Source: Papaver somniferum (taxonomy: Eukaryota > Streptophyta > Magnoliopsida > Ranunculales > Papaveraceae). From it: 64,000 nt of DNA. A model generated the notes under the pieces. That model made no database searches. It was not told the origin of the DNA and saw only the letters and a program-made list of their open reading frames with translations. The stretch is from positions 91,964,149-92,028,148 of the forward strand of contig NC_039361.1 of assembly GCF_003573695.1 (NCBI RefSeq), given 5' to 3'. Both the position numbers and the translations under genes were made by a program. This document shows positions 1-10,673 of this stretch, piece by piece. Numbering within the stretch: the stretch's first letter is position 1; each line of letters starts with the position of its first letter.

Positions 1-419
1 TTCCTTGAGAAAAACGATTTCAACACTGTTGATTACATAATGTTGAACACCAGAAATGTCTATGTGCTTCTGAACTTCATTAACCCTTATAACGTTGTGG
101 TAGTTAGACCTCCTTATCTGCAATTGGTGGAACAAAAATGTTAATAAGAGTTCAATCTTCGAAGTGATTTTTCAAAAATCCAAAAAAAAAATCAAAAAAG
201 AAAAGAAACGAAAAAACTGGGAGAACTTACTTGAACAATGAGATGTTCTCTACGATGAATCAGACAGTAAGAACAAATGGATTTACCCATACAATCCAAG
301 CAGAAATAATTGCATCCACTTTTAGACATTTCTTCCCCATGGTCTCTACAAGGAATGAAATAGTTTGCTTCCAGTAATGGCCTTAACCATTGAGCACCAA
401 AGCCATTGTTTTCTTCCAT
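1..419 (-). CDS. PLATZ-family zinc-binding transcription factor, first two visible exons (partial)
   Basis: PLATZ proteins are plant-specific zinc-dependent DNA-binding proteins that act in the nucleus, usually as repressors at A/T-rich promoters. Exon 1 is 231-419, with ATG at 419. It encodes a WLRPLL entry segment, then the Cys/His cluster CRDHGEE...CNYFCLDCM...[11 protein letters not shown] typical of the family's B-box-like zinc site. It ends at a GTAAGT donor (225-230) after the codon for Q63. Exon 2 (1-117) follows a TTGCAG acceptor and continues in phase with [17 protein letters not shown] and [11 protein letters not shown], the conserved PLATZ core, running off the left edge. The 107-113-bp intron is normal for the family. 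No stop or frameshift is seen in 306 coding bases. A short upstream exon cannot be excluded, because a CAG acceptor-like site lies just 5' of the ATG. Family membership is confident; the member and function are not determined. Confidence 0.9.
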
Positions 420-908
420 TGGGATAAGCTGAACGACCTAATCAGAACACACAAAGAGACAAACAGAAATCAATACTAAAATTCCACTGAAACCCAAAAA
501 CGAAACCGAAAACTAGAACAAATTTATCTGTAACAAAAAAACATCGAAAGCAATATGACCAAACCAAATCCAACATATTGGACCTGGAGAAACAAACATA
601 AGAACAAGCCAGACAACAGAAATAGAGGAATGACAAAGGCAAAAAAACATCGAAGAACTAACAGAATCTTGGGCGTGGTGCATCAACATATACGTATAGT
701 TTATCACAAACGCATGGAGGCCTAGCAATCCAGCCGCTAGCATATTCATAGTAGATGAATATATGTATGTTTGAAGATGAGTAGCTGAATAGTATTAAGA
801 AACTACTACTACTGCGCCAACAATATAAATGTGGTGGGATATGATAGGATTAGTAAAGATGGAAGGATGTGCGGGTATATGTTCAAGCAGTGGGAGGAGT
901 TAGCTTAC
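420..908. other. Intergenic stretch upstream of the PLATZ gene
   Basis: No coding segment with recognisable similarity is seen here. It would hold the promoter and 5' leader of the minus-strand PLATZ gene. The short open frames at 442-749 are A/T-rich and hydrophobic and look like chance. Confidence 0.5.
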
Positions 909-1940
909 TGGTTCGGTGGTTTGGGTGCTGAATCACGAGGTGGACGAATGTGGATGCTTCTCCTATATAGATCAAGCAGTGGCTTCGGATAATAGATCTC
1001 TGTGCAATGCTTTCCTGCCAACCCACATACAATCGCTACTGGAGGGAGGTCCATGAGCTTTGCTATCTTCATTTTACTGATATATTTGGCTCTCTGCAAA
1101 AACATCATAGTACAAAGGTGTTTTTAGCTACAAGGAATCTTTAAACTAGACATACAAACAACCAAAAACAAACCAGACACAACAAAGTTAGCAGAACAGT
1201 AATCAAGAGAGATCTGTCCACAAATTTCTGGAAAGTCATTGCAAGTAATTGTAAGGAAGATGATCACCGTCAAAATCTAATTTGACAACACAAATGGGAT
1301 ATGCAGGCTGTTACTACCAGCTATTATATGTACATAGTCTATCAAATAGTTGCACATTGACTCCATAATCTGGAAAACACTTATATGGGGAAATCCACAA
1401 AGATCAATTGTTCTTTAAATTTTTGCGGGAAATGACAAAACACTTATTTTAAACTCTAGCATGGAACAAGAAACCCTCAAGGCTTAAGTATGCGATTTAC
1501 GATTTCCAGGTCTGTTGATAAGTCAAAGATCCATCATATTCGTTCAAATTGTTACCAGAAAAGGTTCCAGCGAAGGATATCCGAAAGAGGGTACCATACA
1601 TGACATCTAGTTTCTGCCCCAAGGTTTCAAATTCTCCATGGGAATCAAAAGACAATACATCTACCAACTTTAATAACTTAGCTTAATAAGAATCCAGAAT
1701 GTAAAGAAAAAAAAAAGAACTACCAGTCATAAAATGGGCTGTCAGTAGAAGAAAGATTTCTAAGGTAAAGTAGCTACAAAGGTGGTGCAATATTACAACC
1801 TTTTTTCTTCCGACAAGGTCAGAGGCGTCCTCAAGCCAGCTCTGGTAAATATCGTTTCCGATGATAGTTTGTTTAAAATCCATAGAAAGATGGCCCGTTC
1901 TTTTTGTTTTCGTATTCGCTTTCATTTGATTTGCTTTCAT
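909..1940 (-). pseudogene. Fragment resembling the central part of a RAD21/SCC1 (alpha-kleisin) cohesin gene
   Basis: Two minus-strand exon-like segments join in phase. The first (about 1800-1940) encodes MDFKQTIIGNDIYQSWLEDA then SDLVGRKK and ends AAG at a GT donor. The second (909-1093) follows TTTTTGCAG, encodes RAKYISKMKIAKLMDLPP and then EIYYPKPLLDLY, and ends at a GTAAGC donor. A basic SDLV-x-K/R run followed by a short linker and a DLPP-type segment recalls the middle of plant RAD21/SYN kleisins, which close the cohesin ring between SMC1 and SMC3. Neither the N-terminal SMC3-binding domain nor the C-terminal winged helix is visible on either side. A mariner-like transposase lies immediately upstream instead. 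This is therefore a partial copy or relic. The assignment is from memory of the family's pattern and is moderate at best. Confidence 0.4.
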
Positions 1941-2361
1941 AGGGTCTAAAACTGATCAATACCCAATAGGCAAAAAATACATGGTTCCATTTAGCAAAGT
2001 TTGAGCAACTTTACAATTTTGAGCAACTGGGAAGTTAATAACAACACTCAGTGGCACAGAATCATGGCTCTTGCAATATGAATGTGACAAAAATATAACA
2101 AGTAAATAGATAATCCAACAGAAGTTCAGGGAACATCTCTAAGGCATCAGTATAATGTGATTCTAAAGACCTTTTTAGCAAATGCTCAGGTTATCAAATT
2201 CTAAAGAGCTTTTTAGCACCCAATGCCTCAAAATTAGCCAAAGAAACCAACAAGACAATAATAAAATTGTGAGACCCCAGTTTCTTTTAAGTGTTAAGAA
2301 TCTACAAAGCCAAGGCACACACAGACTCAAGTAACAAGGCAAAGAAAAAAGAAGTTTGAAA

Positions 2362-3935
2362 TCACATACCTGAAGAACTTTGTTGCATAATTTCATACTC
2401 CTTTATAAATTCCCTGGCCTCATTCAATACTTGAGGATCACACTCAAGTACATTAGGGAGTTGGCCATCTCTAATTAAACGCCATTTATACATATGAAGA
2501 ATCTTGTAGCGAATCCCACCCTTGATTCTAAGAATCTCCTTCATGCAAGATTGTAATGTTATGAAAACATTGTTTGCGTCTTCAACCGAGAAATTTTGCT
2601 CTCGTCACACTTGCGATAAACTCGTCTAATGTGGTTGGAGCATCAGTATGATGAAGTGCAGAAATAGCGCTGAAGAACCAAAGGTCTAAAACATTCAAGT
2701 CGGGGCTGTTCGGAGGTTGACACAACAACTCGATATCTAACCCGTAACTTCTAACCGCTTCCACAATTTTTTTATCATTCTCGTTGACATGTGGTTTTGC
2801 ATTATCTTGTTGTATAAAGATTTTCTTACAATTATTAACGGTCATTTCTTATTGATAGCAGGAAGCAATTTCTCAATTAAAAAATGCCTCATAACCTCTT
2901 TGTCAACAGATTTCATTGCCTTGGTTTCCATTGTCCCAGCTTTGCGGTTTTTGTTGCTCCTTTTTGCGACTTCTTTAACCACAAAAGGCCATATTCCGAT
3001 CTAACCATCAAAACCCAAGCGAGGACGAGCCACGACCGTTAAAAACATGATTTTGGTGATAAGTTTTTTACTTTTGCACGTGCGTAAAAGCTCTTCTTCT
3101 TCGGCATGAAGATAATACTTTTGTGCTCTTTTTGTAATGTAAAACCATTTTTCATCTATATGAATCCGATCCAACATGTCAATGAATGAATTTGAAGATT
3201 GGGTCATACCTTTATCTATCATTTTAAGCAAAAATTCACCCTTGCTATCTTGTTTTCATCTGTAAGTCCCGGCCTCAAGGCATTTGACTGTGGTCGAAGA
3301 TTTCCATCCTTGATTAGTCGATGTACGGTTGATGTTGACAAGTTTAGTTTGTGTGCTATTCCTCTTATTGTTGTTCGTTTGCGAAGAGGTATCAACTTAA
3401 TTCTATCTATAGAGAATTCAATTCTCTTTCTACCAACTCTATTGACCATCTTAGAAGAAATATCAACCACATCTCCATTTGCATTAGCCAGTTTTGCATC
3501 ATGTAATAATCTCGAAACCGTTCTAAAACCAATTTCAAACCGAGTGGCAGTATCAGTGATAACTCCCCTGTGAAGTCTCCCATCTGTGCTTCCTTGCATC
3601 AATTTTTCAAGAATCATTCTCTTCACATCAGAAGTTATATTCTTCTTCTTATTTCCATGGCGAATAGGTTCTGGTTCTGCAATGGTGTTAATGGGACAAT
3701 GTATCTCCTCCTCCTCCTCTTCTTCTTCTTCTTCTTCTTCACTATCACCATCATCATTTTCTTCCGGGTAACATTTGTTTAAATCGATGAGACAATATTG
3801 ATTTAAATCTCGAGTAATTGGAGATGGAATTGTAGGAGTAATTGCAATTATAGTTGATGGAAAATTACCTTGAGATAGATTATCCTCAGGAATTTGATTC
3901 AAGTCGAAACCCATTTCACTTGGTAATTTTATCAA
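2362..3935 (-). pseudogene. Mariner-like element transposase, plant DD39D type, broken
   Basis: Tc1/mariner transposases cut and paste their own element at TA sites. Reading leftward from ATG at 3935: an acidic Glu-run N-terminus, then helix-turn-helix DNA-binding segments (ITSDVKRMILEKLM..., IRGIAHKLNLSTSTVHRLI). Next come the catalytic motifs IHIDEKWFYIT (first Asp, about 3150), FIQQDNAKPHV (second Asp, about 2810) and SPDLNVLDLWF (third Asp, about 2690), and last the C-terminal block SCMKEILRIKGG...GQLPNVLECDPQ. All three catalytic aspartates survive, but the frame is lost: a shift near 3231, a TAG at 3001-3003, and shifts near 2845 and 2590. The copy is therefore dead. Upstream, GGAAGGAGTA near 4609-4618 resembles a mariner/Stowaway terminal end. 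No convincing partner was found on the left, so element ends are not assigned. Confidence 0.9.
3705..3740. repeat. CTC/TTC microsatellite inside the transposase N-terminus
   Basis: Tandem CTC then TTC triplets encode, on the minus strand, a run of about 12 glutamates in the mariner-like transposase. It is an ordinary trinucleotide repeat, probably variable in length between copies. Confidence 0.85.
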
Positions 3936-4990
3936 ACACGTAAAGGGTGAATCCCCATTGACACATACTGAGAATAATAGCCACTTGTTGTTACTGCCTA
4001 AAAGAATTCATCACACTAAGTTCTTCTCCATCAATACACGAAAATCATCAAATCACCAACAACCATCAGAAGCACCCTCTGTAGCAGAAACTACTTGAAA
4101 CCCATCACAAACTTCTCTTCACAATCCTCAGCAGAAGAACCCTCTATAGCAGAAACTACTTAAAACCCATCTTATCGCATTTGTACTTAACCAAGCAGAC
4201 CCAGAAACTAAACACAGACTTTTTTAATACCAACCCAAGCTCTTGATAAACCTCAATCTAACCAATCAATTGAACATATTTGAATTTGGTAAAAACCAGC
4301 AGGAGGAAGTAAAACGACCAAAAGAAGGAGATGAAGAAGAATAAAATATCTAAACAGATTTGAATTTGGTGAAAACCCTAAATTAAAAACAGGAGTAGAT
4401 TAAAATCCATGGAAAATTATTGATGGTGTGATTAACTTTCGAATTTTGAATTTGGAAAATTGGTTTCTCAGTTTCGTTTGTTTTCGAAAAGAGGAATTTA
4501 TCGAGAGAGAGGGCAAAAAAGGAAAAATACGAAATAACTGCGGAAATGATTGATTTTGTTAAAAACCTTAATCTTCCTGCTATCCAAACCGTACTATTAA
4601 AAAATAATGGAAGGAGTAATAACTAAAGAAAACTTAACCTAGTTTTATTTCCAAATAAACTTCTTCTCCTCTTCCTCTCCATCTACCCAACCATAAAAAA
4701 AACGGAACCTCCAATCGTTATCGAAGATCTTATCGATTAAGAAAAAGTATTTCAAACCCCTCAACCACCGAATTAATAAATTGACATAGTTTATTTGAGG
4801 TAATATTTGAGAAACCCGTTTCTATTAAGAAAAACTTTTCTTCTTCTCTCTTTTCTCTCTCTTCTCTCTCTTCTCAAAAACTAGAGAAAAACCCATCAAC
4901 TTCTTCTTCTTTCTTTGCTCAGATTTAGTCCTTTAGGGACTAGATCTGAGCAAAGATTCTTGTTTATAATTATTTTTGTTGTTTTCAATA
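3936..4990. other. Mariner-like element 5' flank and pyrimidine-rich spacer
   Basis: No coding region is recognised. 3936-4620 is probably the 5' untranslated part of the mariner-like element and ends near a terminal-repeat-like GGAAGGAGTA. 4833-4875 is a CT-rich tract. Confidence 0.4.
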
Positions 4991-4996
4991 ATTTTT

Positions 4997-5067
4997 TCGC
5001 TATTAGAGTGATTTTTATCTTCGCTATTAGAGTGATTTTTATCTTCGCTATTTGGGCGATTCTATCT
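4997..5067 (+). repeat. 24-bp tandem repeat, three copies
   Basis: Units begin TCGCTATTAGAGTGATTTTT. Copies 4997-5020 and 5021-5044 are identical, and 5045-5067 is a diverged 23-bp third copy. Lies just upstream of the LINE target site. Confidence 0.85.
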
Positions 5068-5158
5068 ACACTTTTATAGTATCTAGTTTCCTTCAACATC
5101 CACCAACTATGAATAGATGGATGCTTATTTTTCAGTTGAGTGCATAACAATAGCTACC

Positions 5159-6333
5159 AAGTTACAAACATCTTGAACTCTTTTATAGTATCTAGTTTTC
5201 TGCCAAGTCCTTCCTCAAGACCATGCATGATAGAAATCCATCAACATCCACCAACTATGAATTTCCTTGGAAGAATTTTTGGAATGTCAAGAATATACCT
5301 CCTAGAATTCAAACCTTTCTGTGGAGATTGCTCAAGAAGGGACTTCCAGTGGCTCAAAGCATAAGGAAACATATATATGAGATTAATGATGAGTACAAAT
5401 TTTGTGACAGGAGTGCTGAAACAACAGAGCATCTATTTTTGTATTGTCAAACAACTCAAGCAATCCTCTTTGCTTCCCTCTTAAGCCTAAGAGCAGGTGA
5501 GCATCCTGACCTAACAGTAAAAGATTATATTCAGAAGTGGCTTGAGGAAGGAGGAGACCACGCTAAACTGAAGATGGGAGCTTGTTTTTGGTGGGCTATA
5601 TGGAAAGCCAGAAATGATGTGGTTTTTAACAGAAAGAGGTGTTGCAGAAACTCTGTTATCAAAGAAGCTTTGTGTACAATATGGAGGTCACTGTTGATGA
5701 GATTGAGATTATGCCAACTGAGACTGACTATATGGAGAGTAGCAAAGACAATTGGGAACCCCCTGTAGAAAATAGAATCAAAATCAACTTTGATGGAGCT
5801 GCAGGGCCTAAAGGGTTTGCCTGTGGAGCTGTTGCGAGAGATAATGTTGCTGAGTTCCAGGGTTGTATGAATAGAACTTTGTCTTATTGCATGCCTGTTG
5901 AAGTTGAGGCGTACGGGGCTTTTCTAGCAGTGGAATTGGCAGAAACAAAAGCTTTCAGAGACATTTTGTTCGAATGAGACTCACTAGTAGTTATTAATGC
6001 GCTTAAGTACATGCAGTACAAACCCAACTGGCACATTCAGAACACGATAAACAGAATCAATGATCTTATTGGAAGATTCAACTCTACGGAGTTCAGATAT
6101 ATCATAAAGACCGCCAATAATGTGGCACATAGTCTAGCAGCCCTGGATGTTGACACTCACTCTTCTAAAGAGTGGCTTTCGTCCCCTCCTTCTTGTATAA
6201 GCTCATATCCTTGAGATTGAGCATTCTAACAATAGCTAGTTTCTGTTTTTTCTTTTTCTTGTTGCTCTCCTTTAAAAAAAAAATTGCAAAAAAAAAAGAA
6301 ATTGCAACAAAAAAAAAAGTTACAAACATCTTG
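5159..6333 (+). mobile_element. 5'-truncated L1-type LINE with perfect 17-bp target-site duplication
   Basis: The insert is 5176-6316. It is bracketed by identical 17-bp repeats AAGTTACAAACATCTTG at 5159-5175 and 6317-6333, directly visible and a classic target-primed reverse transcription footprint. The 3' end is an A-rich tail (6270-6316: runs of A broken by TTGC and GAAATTGC). Only the last 1.1 kb of a LINE is present: the reverse-transcriptase zinc-binding domain and RNase H domain on the plus strand. No endonuclease or RT palm remains, so this is a dead 5' truncation. The intact 17-bp duplication suggests a fairly recent insertion. Confidence 0.93.
5223..6214 (+). pseudogene. LINE ORF2 C-terminus: RT zinc-binding plus RNase H domains
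   Basis: Frame 1 (from 5223) has the zf-RVT pattern: FPWKNFWNVKNIPPRIQTFL, WRLLKKGLPVAQSIRKH, CDRSAETTEHLFLYC, then ACFWWAIWKARNDVVF. The first Cys of the usual CxxC is absent (YKFC). After a frameshift near 5640-5700, a second frame (5639-6214) carries a plant-type RNase H: INFDGAAGPKG (first Asp), EVEAYGAFLAVELAE (Glu), DSLVVINALKY (Asp) and NNVAHSLA. A TGA at 5975-5977 sits directly before the last catalytic Asp block. With the frameshift and stop the copy cannot work. A host gene with this domain pair is unlikely given the TSD and poly(A) tail. Confidence 0.9.
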
Positions 6334-6516
6334 GAGACAGATAACCTTAAACTTGACGTTTTTTTGTGTTACATAGTACAAATCGCAACATTCTGAAGCA
6401 TATTTCTTACTTGAAATGTCAATCTAGTTGTTCAATAGTTTTATGAGCGTGTGAGCATGACTTGCTTTTTTTAGAGCATGATCTGTCACAAGAGGCTAAA
6501 CGAGCAATGTGTTAGA
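6334..6516. other. Short spacer between LINE and MULE-type element
   Basis: Nothing recognised beyond A/T-rich sequence. Confidence 0.5.
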
Positions 6517-6525
6517 ATATTATTT

Positions 6526-6662
6526 GGAAAAAAATTTGAACTCGCGGCGCGAGTTCAAAATTGAATTTGCAGCATCCTGGCTGTCGGATGATGGAGATCA
6601 AACAATCATCGAATAGTGCTTTTAACCGCAGTTATATCCGGTTTTTTAAAACATACGTCGTA
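6526..6662 (+). repeat. MULE-type left terminal inverted repeat
   Basis: Matches the reverse complement of 7324-7458. Shared blocks include GGATGATGGAGATCAAACAA and the subterminal palindrome. Confidence 0.88.
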
Positions 6663-7323
6663 TCTTCCCAAATAATCTCATATATCTAGTACCCAAAATT
6701 TTCTTCTTCTTTCTTAGTTTTGGCGCAAGAGGATTCTTTGTGTCTCATTCTTTAAAAGTCCTAGAGTTTCTATCTATCAGAAGTTCTTATTTTGGAGTTT
6801 GTGATGTTAGCTGAAAGCAAAGCTTATAAAATAACAGAGGCGAGATTAGAAGACATAAACACATGAAGAATTGACAAATGATAGCTAAACTAGGAACCAA
6901 TCGTATAATTAACAAATACAAACATATGCTTTCAGCTTGAGGGGAAGGGAACTAAGAATCAATTAAAGAGAATTACAAATCACGAATGCAAGACGTGCAT
7001 CGTACCATCACCACTGAATAAATGCAACAATACAACTGCTCTTCAATTTGTGTTAAGTGCTTCCAGGCAACTTGAAGGCAAGGAAACAACCCCACTCAAT
7101 GCATCACCATTGAATAAATACAGTGGTTTCACCGATGAATAAAATATATACAATGCTCTCCGTTCTTTTTCTTTTGATTCAATATCTTATCCCCACAGTT
7201 GAATAGACAATTAAATCATGATCATCGGCATCACTACCTAGTTATAGGTCTGGTTTGAGACTCGTGTTTTATTTTGATCTAGGAAATAAGATAGGTTGAG
7301 TCCTTCACATGATCTTTAATAAG

Positions 7324-7458
7324 TACGGCGTATTTTTGAAACTTCAAGTATCTAACTGTGGTTAGGACTATAGTTTGATTGTTTGATCTCCATCATCCAA
7401 CAGTCAAGATGCTTCGAATTTAATTTTAAACTCGTGCCGCGAGTTCAAAATTTTTTCC
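7324..7458 (-). repeat. MULE-type right terminal inverted repeat
   Basis: Inverted partner of 6526-6662; ends TTTTTTCC directly before the 9-bp TSD. Confidence 0.88.
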
Positions 7459-7467
7459 ATATTATTT

Positions 7468-8870
7468 GCTGTTTCTGACTAATCCTTTAAGGGGTTTGTA
7501 ACCGGTGTCAAATTGTGTTAATGAAGACTATGAAGTTGCTTTTTTGATTCTTAAGTTGAAAGACCATCCACATTTCTCGTGGATGACTCGTACTTTGATT
7601 TATAAGTAGTGCTTATCATTGCATTGCGGCTTTGAACTTTTATAAGTAGGATTTCCTTCAAGGTATACTTTCTTGTTTTGACTATTTTAATTTCAAAGTG
7701 AAGTTGTTAGGTGGTAAAGATTAACATCAGACCATTACCAGTCATAATTCAGTCATGGAATAGATTAATCATTTCTTTTTAATTTGTTTCTCTCATATTT
7801 GGTTAGTATGCAACACCAAAATGACACTTCCTATTCCCTTACATTATGTTAATGTTAAAAAGAGAATAAGAGATTACAATACTCTAATGTGCTACTTTTT
7901 TTAATTGGAGTTTCATATTGTACTTGTGAGTTCCCGTTCTAGATTGTTCAAGACATTGTAGGGTCATGCATATTGCATGTTTCGTATCATATTGCATGTT
8001 TTTTCTTTTCTTCCAAGAAACATTATTCTCATTTTGATTTGTACATCACTTTATCCTCTTTTTCTTCTTCAGTTTAGGCGAGTTTGTACACAGGGACGCT
8101 AATACTTGCATGCCTTAAGGCCAATTTTATGCACCAAGGTTAACAAAACCTCAGTAAGGAATTGTGGTTGCAACTTGCAAACATCCTGATTCCTATGGAT
8201 TTGATCTAAAAAATTGAGCTCATACTATACAGTTTCTGGTTACGCACATAAGTAAGTTGACACTTGGCATAGCTCTTTCATCAAAGCAGCTACTATCTAG
8301 ATGAGAGTTGCAGGTAAATTTTATTATTATCTTTACTTCTAATAGCCCTAAAGCAATCTTGTAATCCATATTGTCATGGTAAACTGTTAGGCGCAATCAT
8401 AGGCACCAGATGCGTTTAGTGCAGAGAGCTCAGAAATCTGCTCATGCATGTGGATAGGGTGAGGGTGTAAGCAATGTCACCTACGCAATTGTCTAAGATT
8501 GAACAAATGAACTTAGAAATAGTATTTATGCTCTACATTATATTGTAAGTTCAGTTTAAATTTAAAACATTTGATTTAAGCGTGCTTTGGATGCTTATTT
8601 TTCAGTTGACCGCTATACATAGTATCTAGTTTCCTTTAGCCTTTAGTATATCAAAATAACAATAAGCTTGATGTATTGCAGGAAGGATCGAGCCGATGAG
8701 TTGATTTTTGCTAGTGAACAAAGTATCTATTTTAGTTATTGATATTTTGTTGCCGGTACAGACTTTCTCCCTGCCAACAAAACCACCAACTCTATCTTCT
8801 TCTAATGCTAGTGCATCTACGACCAGTACCCGGTTCAGATGATGGCTCTTTTCAGCAATAAGAGATCAAG
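7468..8870. other. Host spacer, no gene recognised
   Basis: A/T-rich sequence without a credible coding exon. 8588-8640 holds two short blocks (TGGATGCTTATTTTTCAGTT and TAGTATCTAGTTTCCTT) that also occur, in the opposite order, at about 5080-5140. Confidence 0.5.
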
Positions 8871-8875
8871 CTACT

Positions 8876-9765
8876 TGTGAACACATAAATCACGATGACA
8901 TCCACGCTTTCACAAACAATGTTCGCATACAATTATTCATTCTAGAGCTGAAACTATGACGTGTAAAGTTACAAAGGGACGATGACTCATCGACTCAGAG
9001 CCATCGGGCTCGTCCTTGTCTAGTCATACGGTGATGAAATAGATAATCGCATGGTAGAATGAATAATAAGTCGAAGCATAAACACAAAGACATAATATAA
9101 AGTGCTGAATGTAAATGAGACGGTGATTTACGTGGTTCAGCACTAAGGCCTACATCCACGGGGGTTGTTGTTTCACTATGTAGTTGGGAATTACAAAAAT
9201 AGTCAAATGACTTTATCTGAAATACGAAGTTAGAAGGGGAAAGGGAATTCATACCTACTCTTCCTATTTATTTCTCTCCTATCTTTACTAAGAATTGGTC
9301 CCCCCTTTCTCTCTTGGTGGAGAAGGGTATTTATAGAGTTGATACATGGGGTCCATTGTTAGGGACAATTACAACCTTATCTTCTCGTTCTTTGTTCCGA
9401 TGCCGCTGGTGTCGAACCACCTCGTTCTCTTCCATAGATCGAGTGACACGTACCCTATCCCTAAGGTATTTAATGCGGGTGGTTGGGGTGATCTGCACGC
9501 GTGAGACATCTGTCTGATGCCCCTGTCATGTCTTCCTTGAGATGAGATAAAGCAGATCTTCGGGTGCTCTTCAGTACTTCGCGGTGGCTCGTTCCTTCAA
9601 TGCTCCCTGGTTCTCAACCATTGGATCAGTTCAAGGATGACCACATACAACTGTTAGACGTTCCTTGGATGTTGGTATGTGGCATCGTATCTTGATTCCC
9701 TTAGCCGTGTATCCTCCACGTGTATCTCCTTGGATACGTGGCGAGTGATGAATTGTGTGTATATA
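8876..9765 (-). repeat. Element T 3' LTR
   Basis: 890 bp starting TGTGAACAC, aligned to 33484-34393 plus 42669-42734. It lacks a stretch present in the other copy (around 9410), and its inner terminal CA has become TA. On the minus strand it has a TATA box (TATAAATA, 9329-9336) and the GTGGATGTAGG...GAACCACGT motif (about 9130-9165). Confidence 0.9.
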
Positions 9766-9785
9766 ATTTGCCCCTTTTCTTCTGA
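9766..9785 (-). other. Element T polypurine tract
   Basis: On the minus strand AGAAGAAAAGGGGCAAAT abuts the 3' LTR, as needed for plus-strand DNA priming. Confidence 0.7.
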
Positions 9786-10673
9786 TTTGGATGTTTAGTC
9801 AAAATTGGAAGAAAACCGTCTTCTTCAATTCTTCATCTCCCCGTAATAACTTCCCTAGAAATAAGGGCACGTTTACCACTATCAGCATTAACTCCCTCTC
9901 GAGTCATGGGACGGTTTAAACTTTTTGGATGCTATAAGTAGGAGGGAAGGTGTTGGTGAAATAAATTTGATTCCTTCTTCATTTCCTTGTCAGTTCATTC
10001 TCTGAAGTTTTTTCTCCTTCTTCTTCTCTGTTCTTCGGTCATCAATTCCTGCTAGTTTAGTTTATAGAGGTTTAGAGTTATCGGTTATTATTGTTTGCTT
10101 GGTGTTCACGGATCATCTGCGTTTTCATCGGGACGTTCCTGATTGAGGTATGAGATTGTCTTTACTTTGATTTTGATTGACTGTTAATCTTCTGCTGCTG
10201 CGTTCTTGGTTTCGTGATGAAGAACAAATATACCAAATTATATATACTTGCCCCTGTTCTTTATCACGAAGCCTAGGGATTCCCTTTTGATGATTTTACC
10301 TCGTTTTTCGTGTCCATAAATAATTCGGGGTTTTTTGTTTTGCGGTTTTTTAGAATTTCTGAGTGCTATTCCTGATGAGCTTGTAAAAGTTGCCAAACTC
10401 TAATATTTTGATATATTTCCTTCTCTGTTTTAACCTTTATTTTGTTTCTGTGCCCCTTCGTAGATATGGCTGATCGTCACCGGGTTCCCTATCAAACTTC
10501 GCCGTCAAGACCCTACAGATCCCTACATAGAAGCCTGATACATATCCGCCAAAGGGTGGTCCGCCAAGGTCTTCGCAACCATATCCGCGTGCCCAGAAAG
10601 TTCCATCATCTTCGGGTCCGAAGGTTTTTATTACGAAGAAAGGAGATCCACCTAATGGGTCTCGGTATGCGGT

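Larger units (their letters stand above)
6517..7467. mobile_element. Non-autonomous MULE-type DNA transposon, 933 bp, long TIRs
   Basis: Element 6526-7458 is flanked by the identical 9-bp duplication ATATTATTT (6517-6525 and 7459-7467), the size made by Mutator-like transposases. The ends GGAAAAAA... and ...TTTTTTCC begin terminal inverted repeats of about 137 bp (6526-6662 and 7324-7458), clearly alignable with scattered mismatches. Each TIR carries a subterminal near-perfect palindrome (left GAACTCGCGGCGCGAGTTC, 6538-6556; right with one changed base, about 7428-7446). The roughly 660-bp interior has no coding region, so movement would have needed a transposase from elsewhere. Confidence 0.9.

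Noticed and set aside
1499..1690. Long open minus-strand stretch between the kleisin-like exons (about 60 codons)
   Set aside because: No recognisable similarity and no clear splice sites; could be chance.
2393..2404. TACTCCTTTATA as left end of the mariner-like element
   Set aside because: Only about nine bases match the right-end candidate, and it lies within the transposase C-terminal codons.
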